The position numbers and the translations under genes are program-made. Positions 1 through 11,686 of a stretch of DNA of 64,000 nucleotides are shown one piece after another. Source of the DNA: Adiantum capillus-veneris (Eukaryota; Streptophyta; Polypodiopsida; Polypodiales; Pteridaceae); assembly GCA_014529385.2 (NCBI GenBank), contig CM043954.1, forward strand, positions 92,285,747 through 92,349,746, written 5' to 3'. The notes below the pieces were generated by a model. That model saw nothing but the letters and a program-made list of their open reading frames with translations. It did no database searches and was not told the DNA's origin. Numbering within the stretch: position 1 is the stretch's first letter; each line of letters begins with the position of its first letter.

Positions 1-1311
1 ACTATATCTTGACCGTGAAAATTTGATTTTGAGGTGTACAAAAATTGCATTTCATCGATTCACATGTCAAAAACAAGAACATTCTTAGTTTAATAGCACC
101 TCCTAAGGCCTAGGAAGAACAACGTCCTATCAAACTATTAAGTAAAACAACAAATTAAGTTTCAAAAATCGTAGTCACGAACCTTCACATAAGTGACAAT
201 GAATACACTAAAATGAGAGAGCAAGAGGAGAGAAACACAACACATTAAACAAAACTTGATTTGGATTACTGTTTTGCAAGATATATTGATTACAAAGTAG
301 CTCTACTCACTTCTCTACTTCACACATATAGAGAGTTCTCTCTTATCTTCTTAATAAGTGACTTTTATACATAGGGCTCTTAAAAATGGTCTCTAAGCTT
401 AGCTACCATGGACAATATCCATTTACATCAAAAGTAAGTGGGACAAATACGATGATGATGGAGGAGGCCCTTGCACACATGATGGTGGCACAAATGACAT
501 GCATCAATGGAGATTTGGGGATGGGCTTGCCGAGATTATAGAGCCCTACTGAGCATTTCATGTCACTATGCCACATGTAGTGGATCTTGTCATTGTTTTA
601 CCTCATCCCATCTCCCTTCACAGCCCTTGCTACAAAGTATTTGCATCAACAAACAATTGAGACTTTCAAAGGCTTGCATTGCTCAAGGGAGCTGATCCAT
701 CAAGGTCCTTTGATGTAGAGGCACATATTGTCACATCTTCTATATTGATTGTTGGAGGGTCCACTTTCACTTTACCCTTGTCTATGAGATATTGTTAGCG
801 GGTCACCCCACAACGGACTTCTCTGTAGCATAGCTATATGGCACTAACATAATGTCAATACTCAGGGAAGTGACTCGGATGAGGCATGGAGACTCTTTGA
901 GGTTGTCAATCTCAAGAAGTGAACCTAACAAGCAAACATACCAACTCAACAAGCAAATCACCACTCAATGATCAATGAAATTTGCCTATGTCCTTTTTCC
1001 CCGCTCTAGGTCATCACACGATTTTGACACTCAAACGGACTCGAAATGCAACAAAACTTTAGGAGGAGGTCTAGGACACCTAGGGACACTATGCAAGTCT
1101 AGTCGCAATCCATCAAGGTACCAAAATCACAATACATCATGAAAAAGGTCTTAAAAATTGCAACAAAACATAGCAAAAATGTCGCCCTATGTTCTATGAA
1201 CACTCTCCTATGGTCAAAATGTCAAAAAACAGTGATTTAAGCACTCAAATTTGATGATTAGGCTCACTAACACGCAGTCGTGAACCTCAACAAAATTGAC
1301 AATGCTTACAC
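1..1311. other. AT-rich stretch without recognisable gene
   Basis: I find no open frame resembling a known family on either strand. The short frame at 507-695 has no recognisable motif. Two short stretches, about 171-235 and 1275-1340, look loosely alike (both have 'gaacct.aaca', then 'gacaatg', then a GAGAG-rich run), so this may be the decayed leader or LTR of the element remnant that follows. That link is weak. Confidence 0.4.
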
Positions 1312-1716
1312 TTGAATGAAAGAGCAAAGAGAGAGGAATACAATGCAAGTTTCGAAGTTGAAAATGGATTAAATCCGAATCTCAATGTAAGTGCAGCCAA
1401 CTCGTCACTTGTAATGCAATCACATGATTTTACATTACCATTAGAAGCACCGGTAAAAGAACTGCAAGTTCAAAATCAGCATAAAGATGCAAAGGCACCT
1501 GAAAAGCTTAAAATTGATTCTTTGAACAACATCCTGCGTGAATTTGGTCAAACATCACCGAATGTTGAAAAGACTGTTAGGTTTGCAAATGATTCTGCAT
1601 CCACTGCCACAAGTGTGCAATCATTCACGAGTCTAAGGTACACATCAAAGCGAATGATGTTAGATTTGTATGGCACACATAATTCATATGCACACTATGT
1701 AGACCAAAAAGGGTAA
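1312..1716 (+). pseudogene. Remnant ORF of E0, unknown function
   Basis: An open frame of 134 residues, rich in Ser, Asn and Lys, that begins at a GAATG-type context and ends at a TAA. No domain is recognised. It lies directly upstream of further broken plus-strand frames with retropepsin-like character, so I read it as the N-terminal part of the same decayed retroelement ORF (called E0 here). It could also be chance, since the composition is low-information. Confidence 0.3.
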
Positions 1717-1994
1717 CTGTACAAAAAGGATCAGCTAGTGTTTGAATGGTCCACATCCAGCTCATAAAAGTGCGTCCAGTGATAGATTAGAAAGGATGGT
1801 TCATTTTAGAGGATAGAAACTATAATAGCCCATCATCTCTAGTGTTGAAGGATATTACCCGAGTGAACCTAGAAATATGTCCCGAGCTAAACTCTGCTCC
1901 ATCGAAAATCAAGCTTTGACGTTGTGACCAAACGAGCACATACTTTGATCAAAACAGTCATAGATATAGACGGGAGTCTAAGATCTATGATGAA

Positions 1995-3044
1995 TTGGGT
2001 CCTAAATCCACAGAAGCTCATATAATAGGAGATCCATGGGATAGAAAATATCAGGGCAAAGATAATGCTATTTACAGCTTGACTTGGGGAATAATTTTTC
2101 ATGTTTCACAGAGATACATAGGAAACTATGCAGAAGGTTTACTGATGCCAAACATCAACAATGCTACCCAAAGTGTGCCTTCACAGTCCCAAAAGGTGAG
2201 ACTAAACCAAAGCCAAACAATTTTGAACCCTCATAATCCAGCATGCTATAGTGATCACCCTAGGAAGGGGGGTGCTGTAAATTCATCAAAATCAGCTCTT
2301 ATATCGAGAACCACAATAGCAATTAGAAGCCCTAGATCCTCTAGCCAACAGACCCCTTTAAAGCAAACACCATTGAAAGATCATATGGTTGTTGGAAGTT
2401 TTCAATTGATCCAGATTCCATCACAGTCTACAGATAAATGTCTCTATGAAGATCATCAAGGATAAAAGTTTCAGCTGAACTCCAGAAGTCAAAGCCAAAA
2501 GCCAAAAAATCCCATAGTGTTCAAGCAATTGCATGTGACCAAGCTCACATATGCATATCGATATGCGCATGGAAGTGAATACCATCAAGTTCATGACCTT
2601 GTACAAACCCTTATAGATGGTGAGACTGAAGTCAAAGATTATCTCAGGATGGTGCAAAACCTTAAGCTGCCTGAATAGGTGAAGCATAATTCAAATTCAA
2701 CAGAAGCTAAAGGTAAAAAAGCTACACAAAGTCACCACCAAAATATCCTTCAAAGAGACAGATTCTTCTAGAAAGTACAATGGATCTTTTAAGATCAAAG
2801 GTTACTCAGATGCAGGTAGGCAATGCTCATCAATTTGCAACCAAAAGGTGTAGTATCACAACCAACTGAGCCAACATCGATTGAAGCAGGTGATCAAATC
2901 AAAGAAAATGAAAATAAAGCTCAACCAAAGTACACAACCACAACAAAGTTAGTCATTTTAGAAAGAAATCTCGAGAAGATCAAGTGCAGCATTACTAGTG
3001 AACAAGAAGAAAAGGTATCAAGTGAAGTAAAGCTAGATTTTTAG
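1995..3044 (+). pseudogene. E0 remnant: hydrophilic Lys/Gln-rich ORF fragments
   Basis: Open plus-strand frames at 1995-2465 and 2823-3044, with coding-like sequence between them broken by stops. The protein is Ser/Gln/Lys-rich and has no recognised catalytic motif. A segment at about 2520-2675 (containing KLTYAYRYAHGSEYH) looks structured. Composition and strand match the flanking E0 fragments, so this is probably the linker of a multi-domain retroelement protein. No function is assigned. Confidence 0.35.
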
Positions 3045-3084
3045 TTAGACAAGAATCTCATGTCTTTTCGCACTTGGAAAAAAT

Positions 3085-3462
3085 GTGGCCAACCACATTT
3101 GGAAGATGCTCCTAACTCTTGTGAGCATATTTGGAAACAAACGAGCTGAATGTTGGGGAATCATCTCCACCACCATTCAAATAGGTCCACAGATCATCAT
3201 ATCTCAATTCCATGTGATCACAACAAAAGATCTTACAGATAACATCATAGTGGGACTGCCAATGGCCCATAAGATGCTAGAGATATGGAGTTCAAACATG
3301 ATGGAGTTATCACAGGAAACAAAGAATGAAGACCAAGATTGGTCACCCTCAGATGGCAGCTCAAAGTCCTCAAGCACAATTAAAATAGAGACTGACATCA
3401 AATCAGATCTTATTAAAGATGATTCATCTCCATCGAATAGAACTTCGCAAGAGCTTAAATAA
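3085..3462 (+). pseudogene. E0 retropepsin-like domain, degenerate (first)
   Basis: The frame contains CWGIISTTIQIG, then FHVITTKDLTDNIIVGLPMAHKM. This is the pattern of the second half of a retroviral-type aspartic protease in gypsy elements: a flap strand, a hydrophobic strand, then ILG.P. The catalytic D-S/T-G half, expected near 3050, is not visible because the frame is broken there. An acidic Ser-rich tail follows. It is plausibly a decayed protease-fold domain outside the main pol. The family call rests on motif spacing only. Confidence 0.4.
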
Positions 3463-3606
3463 AATCAGGCAATAGCAATTGCAGATCAAATAGAGAAAAG
3501 GGCAACCAAAAAATCTATTGAGCAGAGAATGCCACCAAAGCCAAAAGTAAAGAAGAACGAGGTTGTAAACAACTAGGAAGAAATAGAAAGTCCAAAGATC
3601 TAGACA

Positions 3607-4122
3607 TTGCCAGCTGATGTAAGTCAAATCGGAAAGCAGAGTCTCAAGCCGCCTTCCATAAAGACACAACTAGATCAAGATGAAACCACAACAAAAGCAA
3701 GACATAGATCTTCAATAGAACCAACAACGAGAATATATATAGTCCTCAGTAGTGTAAATGGAGCAAGTGTCAGACGCAATGCCCTATTGGAGAAAGAAGT
3801 AGATTGCAATATACTGCAACAAACATCCAAAGGATCCTCCAGCTCACTCCATTGCAAACATGATAGCAAAACAATGCTAGGTATCCATACAAGTCAAGAA
3901 GACATGGTTGTTATTCTTAGCATCCAGAAGCAGGAAGAGCGCATAAAGTTTCAAGTAAAGCCTTCAAAGAAAATGCTTGTAGATGTCATCCTTGGACATC
4001 CGTGGTTAGACCAACACAAAGCATACAAAGAAGAAATAATTCTATTACTTTCTTTTCCAAGTGGTAGCAAGCAACATTTAGGGATACCATTAATGATAGA
4101 TTCAAAGTTGCAAAAGTCATAA
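3607..4122 (+). pseudogene. E0 retropepsin-like domain, catalytic motif lost (second)
   Basis: A 171-residue frame. NALLEKEVDCNIL sits where ALLDSGA.AN(M/L)I is expected, followed about 60 residues later by VDVILGHPWLDQHKAY, matching the ILG.PWL strand of retropepsins. The DSG triad is replaced by EKE, so it could not be an active protease. The same ORF type with intact DSGA is at 35141-35728 in element T, and both are followed by an IWIPKP motif (here near 4510). I infer that E0 and T share an extra post-integrase ORF. Confidence 0.5.
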
Positions 4123-4201
4123 GAATCAACAAAAAATCTTGCAGACAAAGGTAAAGCCAAAGTGGACCTTCCACCGATTAGCACAAAAGTTGTGACATCA
4201 T

Positions 4202-5363
4202 ATGCCTCTACATCAAAGAACCCTCATGGATCAGCTTCTCTCAAGCAAGTCAGGCTTTCAAGACTTCAAGTCAATTGTTGACCCAACAAAAACCTCTAAG
4301 GAGACACCCAAAAAATCAAACGTACATCAGCCAAAGTACTCAAGAAAGAAAAGTCAAGTCCAACAAGTGTTTGTTTCGAGCAGTTTAGTCAAAGGCAATG
4401 ATCCGGTTTGGATTAAGGACGAGAAATCAACACAGAAAGACAAACACATGGCATGGATAACATCACAATGGAGCTTAAAGGAACATGAGTACTATTGAGG
4501 TAACATACAAATATGGATACCAAAACCTTAGGTAAGGGCATATGAAGTAACGTCAAGTCCCTCCCAAGAAAGAATGCTAGCAAGGTATCAACCTCGCCAA
4601 TATCCTAGGATACCTAAGAAGCAGGTATACAATAGAACAACATCAAAAATTGCTAAAGTCTGCCACAACTCTCAAGAGGATACAGAACAAAGACGTATCT
4701 CAAAGAATCTTCCTCTTGGACAAGGATTCTACACAGGTTATACAAAGATTTGACCTACCGGTCAACCACAAGCCAACTGCAACTACACTAGACTTGCATG
4801 AAGATCTCAAGAAATTAACAAAAATTAGAGTGAAGTGAAGTCAACAAAGGAGATACAAAGGTCATCAAGAGATTTGGATTTCTAAGTCTTCCAATGATCC
4901 TAGTCAAAAGCCAAATGTTCGATAGTGAACAGAGGCCTACAAAAACATCAAAAACTTCTATCAAGAAGCCTAATTGGAGAATCAAATAGATAATGAAGTC
5001 TTCACAGTCAAAGAAGGACAACCCTACACACGTGAATACAGATTCAAAGAAGATATAACAGGTACGGCAAAAGAAACCTTCAATGCCAACTTGGTCCTTC
5101 ACTAATCCTCTTTTTAAGGATTCAAGCTTACTTTTACATGAAGAAATGTTTGTAGTGAGCACAAGAATGTGAAAAGTCAAGTCGCCAGGGTGCAAAAAAC
5201 ACTCTTTGGCATAGTTAGAGTCGGGATGCTGAACCATAAGATTAGCAAAGCATTAGTCCCAAACTGTCAAGTCATATTAGACTCTATGCAAAGAGTCATA
5301 GTTATTAGGCTTACGCTCAAGCTGGAAGAGTTGAGCATATCTAAGTTGCATTGCTCATGCTAG
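4202..5363 (+). pseudogene. E0 C-terminal Lys/Ser-rich remnant
   Basis: Broken frames at 4202-4498, 4650-4838 and 5169-5363. The readable segments are highly basic and Ser/Thr-rich. IWIPKP at about 4508-4526 parallels the IWIPK motifs of T's extra ORF (near 35830 and 35880). There are many in-frame stops. I take this as the decayed tail of the E0 ORF. Confidence 0.35.
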
Positions 5364-6122
5364 ATGAGATGAGCATAACATTGGAATTCTATTAACTTAA
5401 TCATGGTGTAGTGTCATAGAGTCCAACACTCACGTATAATGCACAATAAGATGAGAGCACATATCCTCGACAACAAAAACCATTCTTAAAGGGGTGCCAG
5501 CTTGCAAAGCCATGTCATATGCTTTTATAGCTACACCATCTTTTTGAAGAACCCCTCAAAATCTTTCTTGCACAACATATTGTTTTCCATGCATTTTTAT
5601 GTATGCGTATATAGGAAGTCCCACCATTGGACATATGCATTAGACACTCTTTTTGCTTCCACCTATGCACCTTGAGTGGACGACAACATGCAAACCAATG
5701 TTCCATCATCCTACCCTCTAATTTTTAGTGCCTTTTTAATTCCATATCTATCAACAAATAATCCCTCAAGTACTTTATTAATATTTCCCATGCTAATAAG
5801 TACTCCAATAATGCGCGTATCCCAAAGGCACTTTTTTCCCATTGGGTTTTTTCCCTTTGGTAATCCAGGTATTAAACCCTAATTTAGATCCTCATTGTTC
5901 TACTTTCCTTGTACATACTTTTCATAAATAAACAGCAGCCTCATCATTATGCTATTACAATAGACAAATGCAACATCATCTCTCACATCAGACATATTTG
6001 GACTAACGAAGATGCTGTAGCAAACTGAACCTCATCAACAAATTCAATGACAAAATGATAACGGTCAGCCCATCAACAACCAATCAAAAACCTTCCACAG
6101 CCTCCACAAACACTTTTCAACA
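5364..6122. other. Unassigned segment between E0 and element H
   Basis: No recognised domain. The minus strand shows short coding-like patches, for example around 5515-5709 and 5800-5900 (GLPKGKKPNGKKVPLGY), broken by stops. These may belong to sequence downstream of integrase in H, or to 3' untranslated sequence of E0. Confidence 0.3.
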
Positions 6123-6187
6123 GTGCCCGAGGGACGGGCACTAAAATCGAAAGGGGGGAATGCTAATGGAGACGACTTTCGTTAGCA
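6123..6187 (+). other. Hairpin and polypurine tract followed by a TG..CA mini-inverted repeat
   Basis: At 6123-6141, GTGCCCG and CGGGCAC form a 7-bp stem around AGGGA. At 6143-6160 lies AAAATCGAAAGGGGGGAA, a polypurine tract, followed at once by TGCTAA (6161) and later TTAGCA ending at 6187. This looks like the 3' end of a plus-strand gypsy element (PPT plus first LTR bases), possibly E0, cut off where H coding sequence begins near 6190. Confidence 0.35.
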
Positions 6188-6199
6188 GAAGATGCTAAA

Positions 6200-7140
6200 A
6201 GCCCGAGCCTTACTGATGCACATCGAAGATCAACATGAAGAAGCAGTGAAGATTTGGATCACACATGTTTTACAATTTCCTAAAATGGCCATGTATTGTA
6301 AATTTCCAATTCGATGCAAGCCATTATATATTTTTAATGTGTCAAATGGTCCACAACTTCAATTACAAATGGTCCATTTCTCTTTTTCTTGAATTTGGGA
6401 ATGTGTTGCTTAAGGGAATAAACTAAAACTAGGTCCCCTTTTTTGAAGATTTTTCTGACTAGATGTGAATCAAAAAATTGTTTTTGCTTCCCTTTTTGTG
6501 CATAGAGATGAGCTACAGTCGTTAGCCTTTGTTCATCAAGCTTAGTACCGGCAATAGAAATTCTATCGGTAGTATGGCATTGAGACCATAAACAAGGTTA
6601 AAGGGTTTAGCATTTAAAGCCGTCTTGAATGAAACTCTATAAGCCCATAGAGAAGCATGTAGATTCATTTTCCAATCAGTTCATCCTGAGTTAAACACTT
6701 TCGTCAATATTGAGCTAAGAATTTTATTTGTGTACTGAGCTTGTCATTTGCTCGTTGATGATATGGAGCGGATTTGTTATGGATGACCATAAATTCATTC
6801 AACAGATACTCAATTACCTCATTGAAGAAATGAGTTCCCCTATCACTATCAATATCTATTGGAAGTCCATTTCTTGTGAATACATTCTCATACAAGAATG
6901 TGAATATGGTTCTAGCATCATTGTTCCTGGTTGCCTTAGCCTCTGTCCACTTGGTCAAATAATTCGTAGCTACAATGATATATTGAGCTTGATTTCTATA
7001 AGCAGGTGGCTGTATTGGTTTGACAAAATCTATGCCCCATTTTGCAAGCATCACATCTTTGAACATATTCTTTGGTATCTGCAAAAAGTGTTGGCCACCA
7101 TACGCTTGCCATTAAAACTTCTCTAGTGGTGGTTTCACTA
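6200..7140 (-). pseudogene. H integrase core and C-terminal part, Ty3/gypsy
   Basis: Read right to left, this is the integrase of the outermost element H. The core includes WGIDFVKPIQPPAY (first catalytic Asp in DFV), SDRGTHF (second Asp) and NEVIEYLLNEF. The expected GQAEATN glutamate motif is corrupted: SAPYHQRANDKLSTQ stands where element T has SAPYHPQANGQAEATN, so the catalytic Glu is lost. Past 6640 the frame breaks, but KKGDLVLVYSLKQH and KKKRNGPF (6400-6450) match the GPF module of T at 34790-34870. Identity with T is high enough to place both in one lineage. It is dead through stops and substitutions. Confidence 0.85.
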
Positions 7141-7770
7141 GAAAAGTGACCTCTAGCTAATCCAACATGTGCTTGTTCTAGAGGTGGTATATATTCATAT
7201 TCATTTGCACAAAGACCCCACAGAGACGCAAATGTTGATTCTTTTCTCTACGATACAATTGGTTGCCAATAAGAGCACAGTCTCTTATCTCTCTGGTGGC
7301 GTTTACTCATATCCTCTGGAAATGTTCTACTTGATAAGTAAGTAACCATATAGTTACTCCACTTAGAAACGAGTGAGATTTTAAATAATGTCACATGAGG
7401 TATGGGTGTTTGTTTCTGGCATTGAAGACAGTTTTTCACAAATGAGTGAACATCACTTCTCATGGTTGGCCAAAATACTCCCAGTCTCAAGATCTATTGC
7501 ATAGTTTGTTCTTCCGCAAAGTGAAGTCCTACTATGGTCATGTGTGATTGATTTAGATATTGGGTTTTCTCCTAGATTAATACACAAAATCAATATTCCA
7601 TCTCAATTTCTTTTGTATAGCCTTCCGGCTAGTAATTGATACATAGCTGATTGCCCAATTAATCCTAGTGTAATAGGAAGTGATATATGAGAATCCATTT
7701 GAGCTATAGTCATCAATGAAACCATATTTTCTAACCAAAGGGGTATCATTTCCACGGAGAATAGATATGT
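7141..7770 (-). pseudogene. H first zinc-binding module and deletion junction
   Basis: The minus strand encodes WPTMRSDVHSFVKNCLQC, then PHVTLF and SSRTFPED, ending near IGNQLYRRE. This is the first of two H2C2-type zinc-binding modules that this lineage carries ahead of the integrase core (compare T at 27001-27144 plus 33615-33760). The CxxC pair (CLQC) is present. Upstream, at 7560-7770, only a scrap resembling the RNase H to integrase linker remains. About 1.5 kb of RT and RNase H present in T is missing between here and 7781. Confidence 0.7.
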
Positions 7771-7780
7771 ATCTGGTAGA

Positions 7781-8734
7781 TCATTGTCTATTCCTTTTGT
7801 GACTCTCTTCCTCGGTTGTTTCCATTTCAGTGGTATACACCTCCTTTAAAGTTTTCTTCAACTCTTGATATTTTTTCTTTCGTTCAACTCCTGTCATGGA
7901 TGATTCATCATCATGGTGCTTATGTTTTGATTGAGTTTCCTTTATCATTTTCCTTGTTGTTTTTTTATGTTCCTTGTTTGTTTTCTGAAGGATATCTACC
8001 CGTGATCTTGTCTTTGACACAATCATGTGATCTATCTGCATCAGAAACTGTGTTATGCTAGAAATTGATGGCATAGGTCTAGATATCAAATTTATTGTTT
8101 CACTTTTCCTTCTATACCATTTCTGTCTTCTTGGTTTCTGGTTTGCAAAGTCAAAAAACTTTTCCTCTCCTCCTTCTAGGAGTAGTTGTGCTCTCACATG
8201 TTCTTTTTTTGACCCAGAATCATCAGATGTGGTTGAATGTTCTTCAAACTCGTCAGTAGCATCATAATAGAGGTTTGAAAAGACTTGTTGAGCTTCCAGT
8301 AAGTCCTTGGGTTCTTGAACTTAATCTTAGATGTGAATGGTTGAGATCATTTGTATGGAAACTATGTCATAGCCATCATCATTGCAAAATTGAGTAGGCA
8401 ATCATACGTACATCCATTGTAAAATTTGAGTCCATTCGAATGGCTCATATAGATGCTCCGAAAAGGGTTCAAGTATATATGCTTCATCTGTGAAATCCCT
8501 TTTTAAGATACATTCTTCTCGTTTTAAACTCCTATTTACTCATGCTCCACACATCCAAATAGGTGTGTCTTTGTTTAACCAAGATGGAAGTTTTGATTCA
8601 GCTAAAGAGACTGAGTCAAATTATTAAATGGGTGTTTTCATTACATCTCTATAACTGTGATCTTTCAAATTAACCCTTGTGAATGATCCCACTTGCTTCA
8701 AGTACAGGTAATCGTTTCCCCAATCTTGAATGTG
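7781..8734 (-). pseudogene. H protease-to-RT linker, Lys/Glu-rich
   Basis: The open frame at 7781-8197 reads FFDFANQKPRRQKWYRRK near its start and MTGVERKKKYQELKKTLKE near its end. Both have clear counterparts in T (KFYDFSNQHPR at about 24840, and LERKKKYQELKRSL ending at 25182). The part at 8200-8734 is broken by stops but retains WMCGA and KREECILKR (T: WMCGASHCGSLKREEC). It is the charged linker between protease and reverse transcriptase, with no enzyme motif. Confidence 0.75.
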
Positions 8735-9015
8735 TTATACTTGCCGCATGAATGGATTTCCCAAGATGATTTCATAATTAAGTTTCTTTCCAAAGTCCAC
8801 TATCGCAAAAGTATATTGATAATCAATACCACAGGAACTAGCTATCACTTTTTCAAGCAGTCCTAGGGGTTTTTCTATGTGTCCATCTACCAATTGTAAT
8901 TCCATTTGAGTTTTTCTAATGGCCGGTTTTTCCCATGATTCCCATACTGCTTTTGTGACAATGGCTATGCCATCCCCACTGTCCAGTATTGCCATGGTTT
9001 CTACATCATTGTATC
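8735..9015 (-). pseudogene. H retropepsin, interrupted by G2
   Basis: Minus-strand frame with AILDSGDGIAIVTKAVWE (DSG catalytic triad intact), then MELQLVDGHIEKPLGLLEKV and EIILGNPF. This is the aspartic protease of the gypsy gag-pol. The true H reading frame ends at 9015, since bases beyond belong to the G2 LTR. It resumes at 57669, where the residues before the break end in TLPVRY. The codons for Arg-Tyr occur on both sides because they are the target-site duplication. Confidence 0.85.
9011..9015. repeat. TSD of G2, left copy (GTATC)
   Basis: GTATC here and ATATC at 57669-57673 flank G2 and match at four of five bases. On the minus strand both encode the same Arg-Tyr junction of H, so the one difference (TAC versus TAT) is silent. 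Confidence 0.8.
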
Positions 9016-9284
9016 TGAGAGATACCCCTCTCCGGGGGTCTATGCACAAAATATACAATTTATAATTTTATACGATTTTCAATATACATCAGAGTTGCAT
9101 AAGCATTTGCATAGGGGAGGAGTTCTCAGCACCAGACCAAGCATGGGGTTTAGGCCATGAGCAAGACTCCATCTAGAGGTACCTAACGACTAGTGCTACC
9201 CCTGAATGGGTGTTATGAATGAAAGCATACTCAATAAAAAATACAACATTGTGGAGGGTGAATATATGTGTACACTGCATTGAG

Positions 9285-9288
<4 letters not shown>

Positions 9289-9374
<86 letters not shown>
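9289..9374. repeat. (GA)n microsatellite in G2 LTR
   Basis: About 43 uninterrupted GA units. The equivalent site in the other LTR (54153-54188) has a much shorter, interrupted tract, so it expanded after insertion or contracted in the other copy. Confidence 0.95.
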
Positions 9375-9379
<5 letters not shown>

Positions 9380-11603
9380 GTGGAGAGTGAAATAAAGTGC
9401 ACAGAGACATGAGAAAATGACAATAGAGAATCTTTAAATGCCCTGTCTAAACAGACAACCATGTATTAATGCAATGGCAAAATTTGGGTATACCACAATA
9501 TCAAAAAGTTTATGATAAAATAACTAGCAAAGCACTGGACCCTGTGTAGGGATCGACCGGTCTAGCCATCCACATCCGTTCTACAAGTGACATAGAGAAT
9601 TTTACTTCACCGGGAGCAAGCCAGAACACCTCCAACCTACCTGCACCAAACATAGACTGAGGTAGCTTCGTCTCCCTCCATGAACCCAAGCTCTAAAAGG
9701 ATCCCTCCATGAACCCAAGCTCTAAAAGGATCAATACCAACCCTACCAATTTAGACACCATGCCTCTTCGATGCCCAGCATCGGGTGTTTAGGCAAAGCC
9801 AAGGAAAAATCCCCGACGCGTTAGCCGTGTAGGTCATTGAACCCTCGACACACTAACCGTGTAGATGAACCTAACAAAAAGAAGAAGACCTAGGCAACAC
9901 CCCCGATCCAGCAAAGCCCCACATCAACGACCCTTTAGTCTAAGGCTAACCGATGTAGGTGATCCTAGTCTTGTAGCAACGCTGCCATGAGAAATATAAC
10001 ACATGAGCCCAATCACAATAGCACTTTCCATATGCACAAATGATCTTTTCCAAGCAGTTAGATTGTACAGGGTCTCTACCCTTACATGACTATCAGAAAC
10101 TATCTAGATCACTTCATGATTCCTTCCCAAACCCATAAACCATAATCCAATCACATCACACATGCGAGCACTCTACCCAACTTGGGTGAGACACGGCCAA
10201 TCCTGCATAACCACTTTAGAACATAACATGGCTACAAAAATTTCGGTAGCATAACCATATCTAGAAAAAAAACCATAAGCCACACGGACTTCCACCATAA
10301 AATCACAACCATAATCCATGTGGGAATCTCAGCCCTTAACCATAAATCATAACCACACTGAACCAACTCCCACACTTGGAGTTTGATATATCCCCTGTAA
10401 TCAATCCGAGTCCAGACACATATGACCTTAAGACGTGATTACTTCATGTATAAAAAGAGTCCGACCAGAAACTTATCACGATATAAAAATCCAATTTTGA
10501 AAACATCCAACCATGCAAAGTTGATGCATCACATCTTCACTTCACCTCCCTAGCACGTAGAGATAGTTTTGACCTAGAAAGGTGGAAAGCAGTCATAACC
10601 ATGCATATGAGGCATCCACATCAATCCATGAGTTTCCATACATCATATGATAACATTCCATCACCATAAACATGATGCAAAACAGCTCCGACCTTTAGGT
10701 CAACCATAAACCATAACTTCACACATATGCAAAAAACACATTTTTGGTATTTTCGGGAGCATGCATAACATACAAATGAAAGTATTTGACCTCAAACCAA
10801 TGCATCAAGCTCAACTCCATAATATAGACCATCACTCTATAACATCACTTCACCCATACGGTACTTACACAACAAATGGTAACAAAAAAAAAGACACTTA
10901 TATCTGCCTATGCGGTTTGGGATGTCTAACCACATACCTTCACATAAGTTTATGGGCATCTAATAACTGAAATAAACTCACCAAAACAAACCATAAATCA
11001 TACATAAACAACTTGTTTAACTTTACGACGTCATATGGTTACCCCCCTTGGTAGCGCCCCTACAAGTGTAGGTAAAACCGGTTATGGAACGATTAATAAC
11101 TCGCATTCCCTAGGTGATAACGGAGACCTAAATACATTTATCATCAAGTTTCATGAAGCTTTTCGGTTGGTTAAGTGGGTTTTACCCATTCAGTGAATCT
11201 ATATAGTGGTTCTCCAAGGAGCCCAGAGTTTAAAAAAAATGGTTGTGAAGTGGGTAGCAAGCTGTTTTTTGACCATATCTCTTAGCTCGTGCGTGTTTTT
11301 CATATGATACCTAAGGACAAAATGACCTAAATGACATGTTTTATCTCTGGTGTAAAGGGTTAGTCTTGATTCATAATGGTTTGTGATTTATGACCAAAAC
11401 AATGTTCCGACCGCCTCTATGACGTGAAACGAAAAGCACTTTTTATGCACGCAAGTGAGCATAAAACACATCATGTGCATAAATCAGCGTGTTAAACATG
11501 ATGAAATAATCATGGGGCAACTTTATATGTACTCGCTTAATCGATATATGCACTTGTATACGAAAAAACAATCACTGAGAGGGTGACTACTCAGAAAAAC
11601 GAC

Positions 11604-11606
<3 letters not shown>

Positions 11607-11682
<76 letters not shown>
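11607..11682. repeat. (GA)n microsatellite in G2 LTR
   Basis: About 38 GA units. The other LTR has only a short GA run at 56410-56430. The two apparent proteins here are dipeptide-repeat translations of the microsatellite and are not genes. Confidence 0.95.

Positions 11683-11686
<4 letters not shown>

Noticed and set aside
507-695. 62-codon open frame near the left end
   Set aside because: No start context, motif or neighbour supports it; expected by chance.
171-1345. Loose similarity of about 171-235 and 1275-1340 as a pair of LTR ends
   Set aside because: Too short and too diverged to support, with no PBS, PPT or TG..CA boundary.
9196-9462. Open frame encoding long (SL)n repeat
   Set aside because: Translation of a GA/CT microsatellite within the G2 LTR; the same holds for the frames at 11523-11774, 32757-33486 and 54033-54315.
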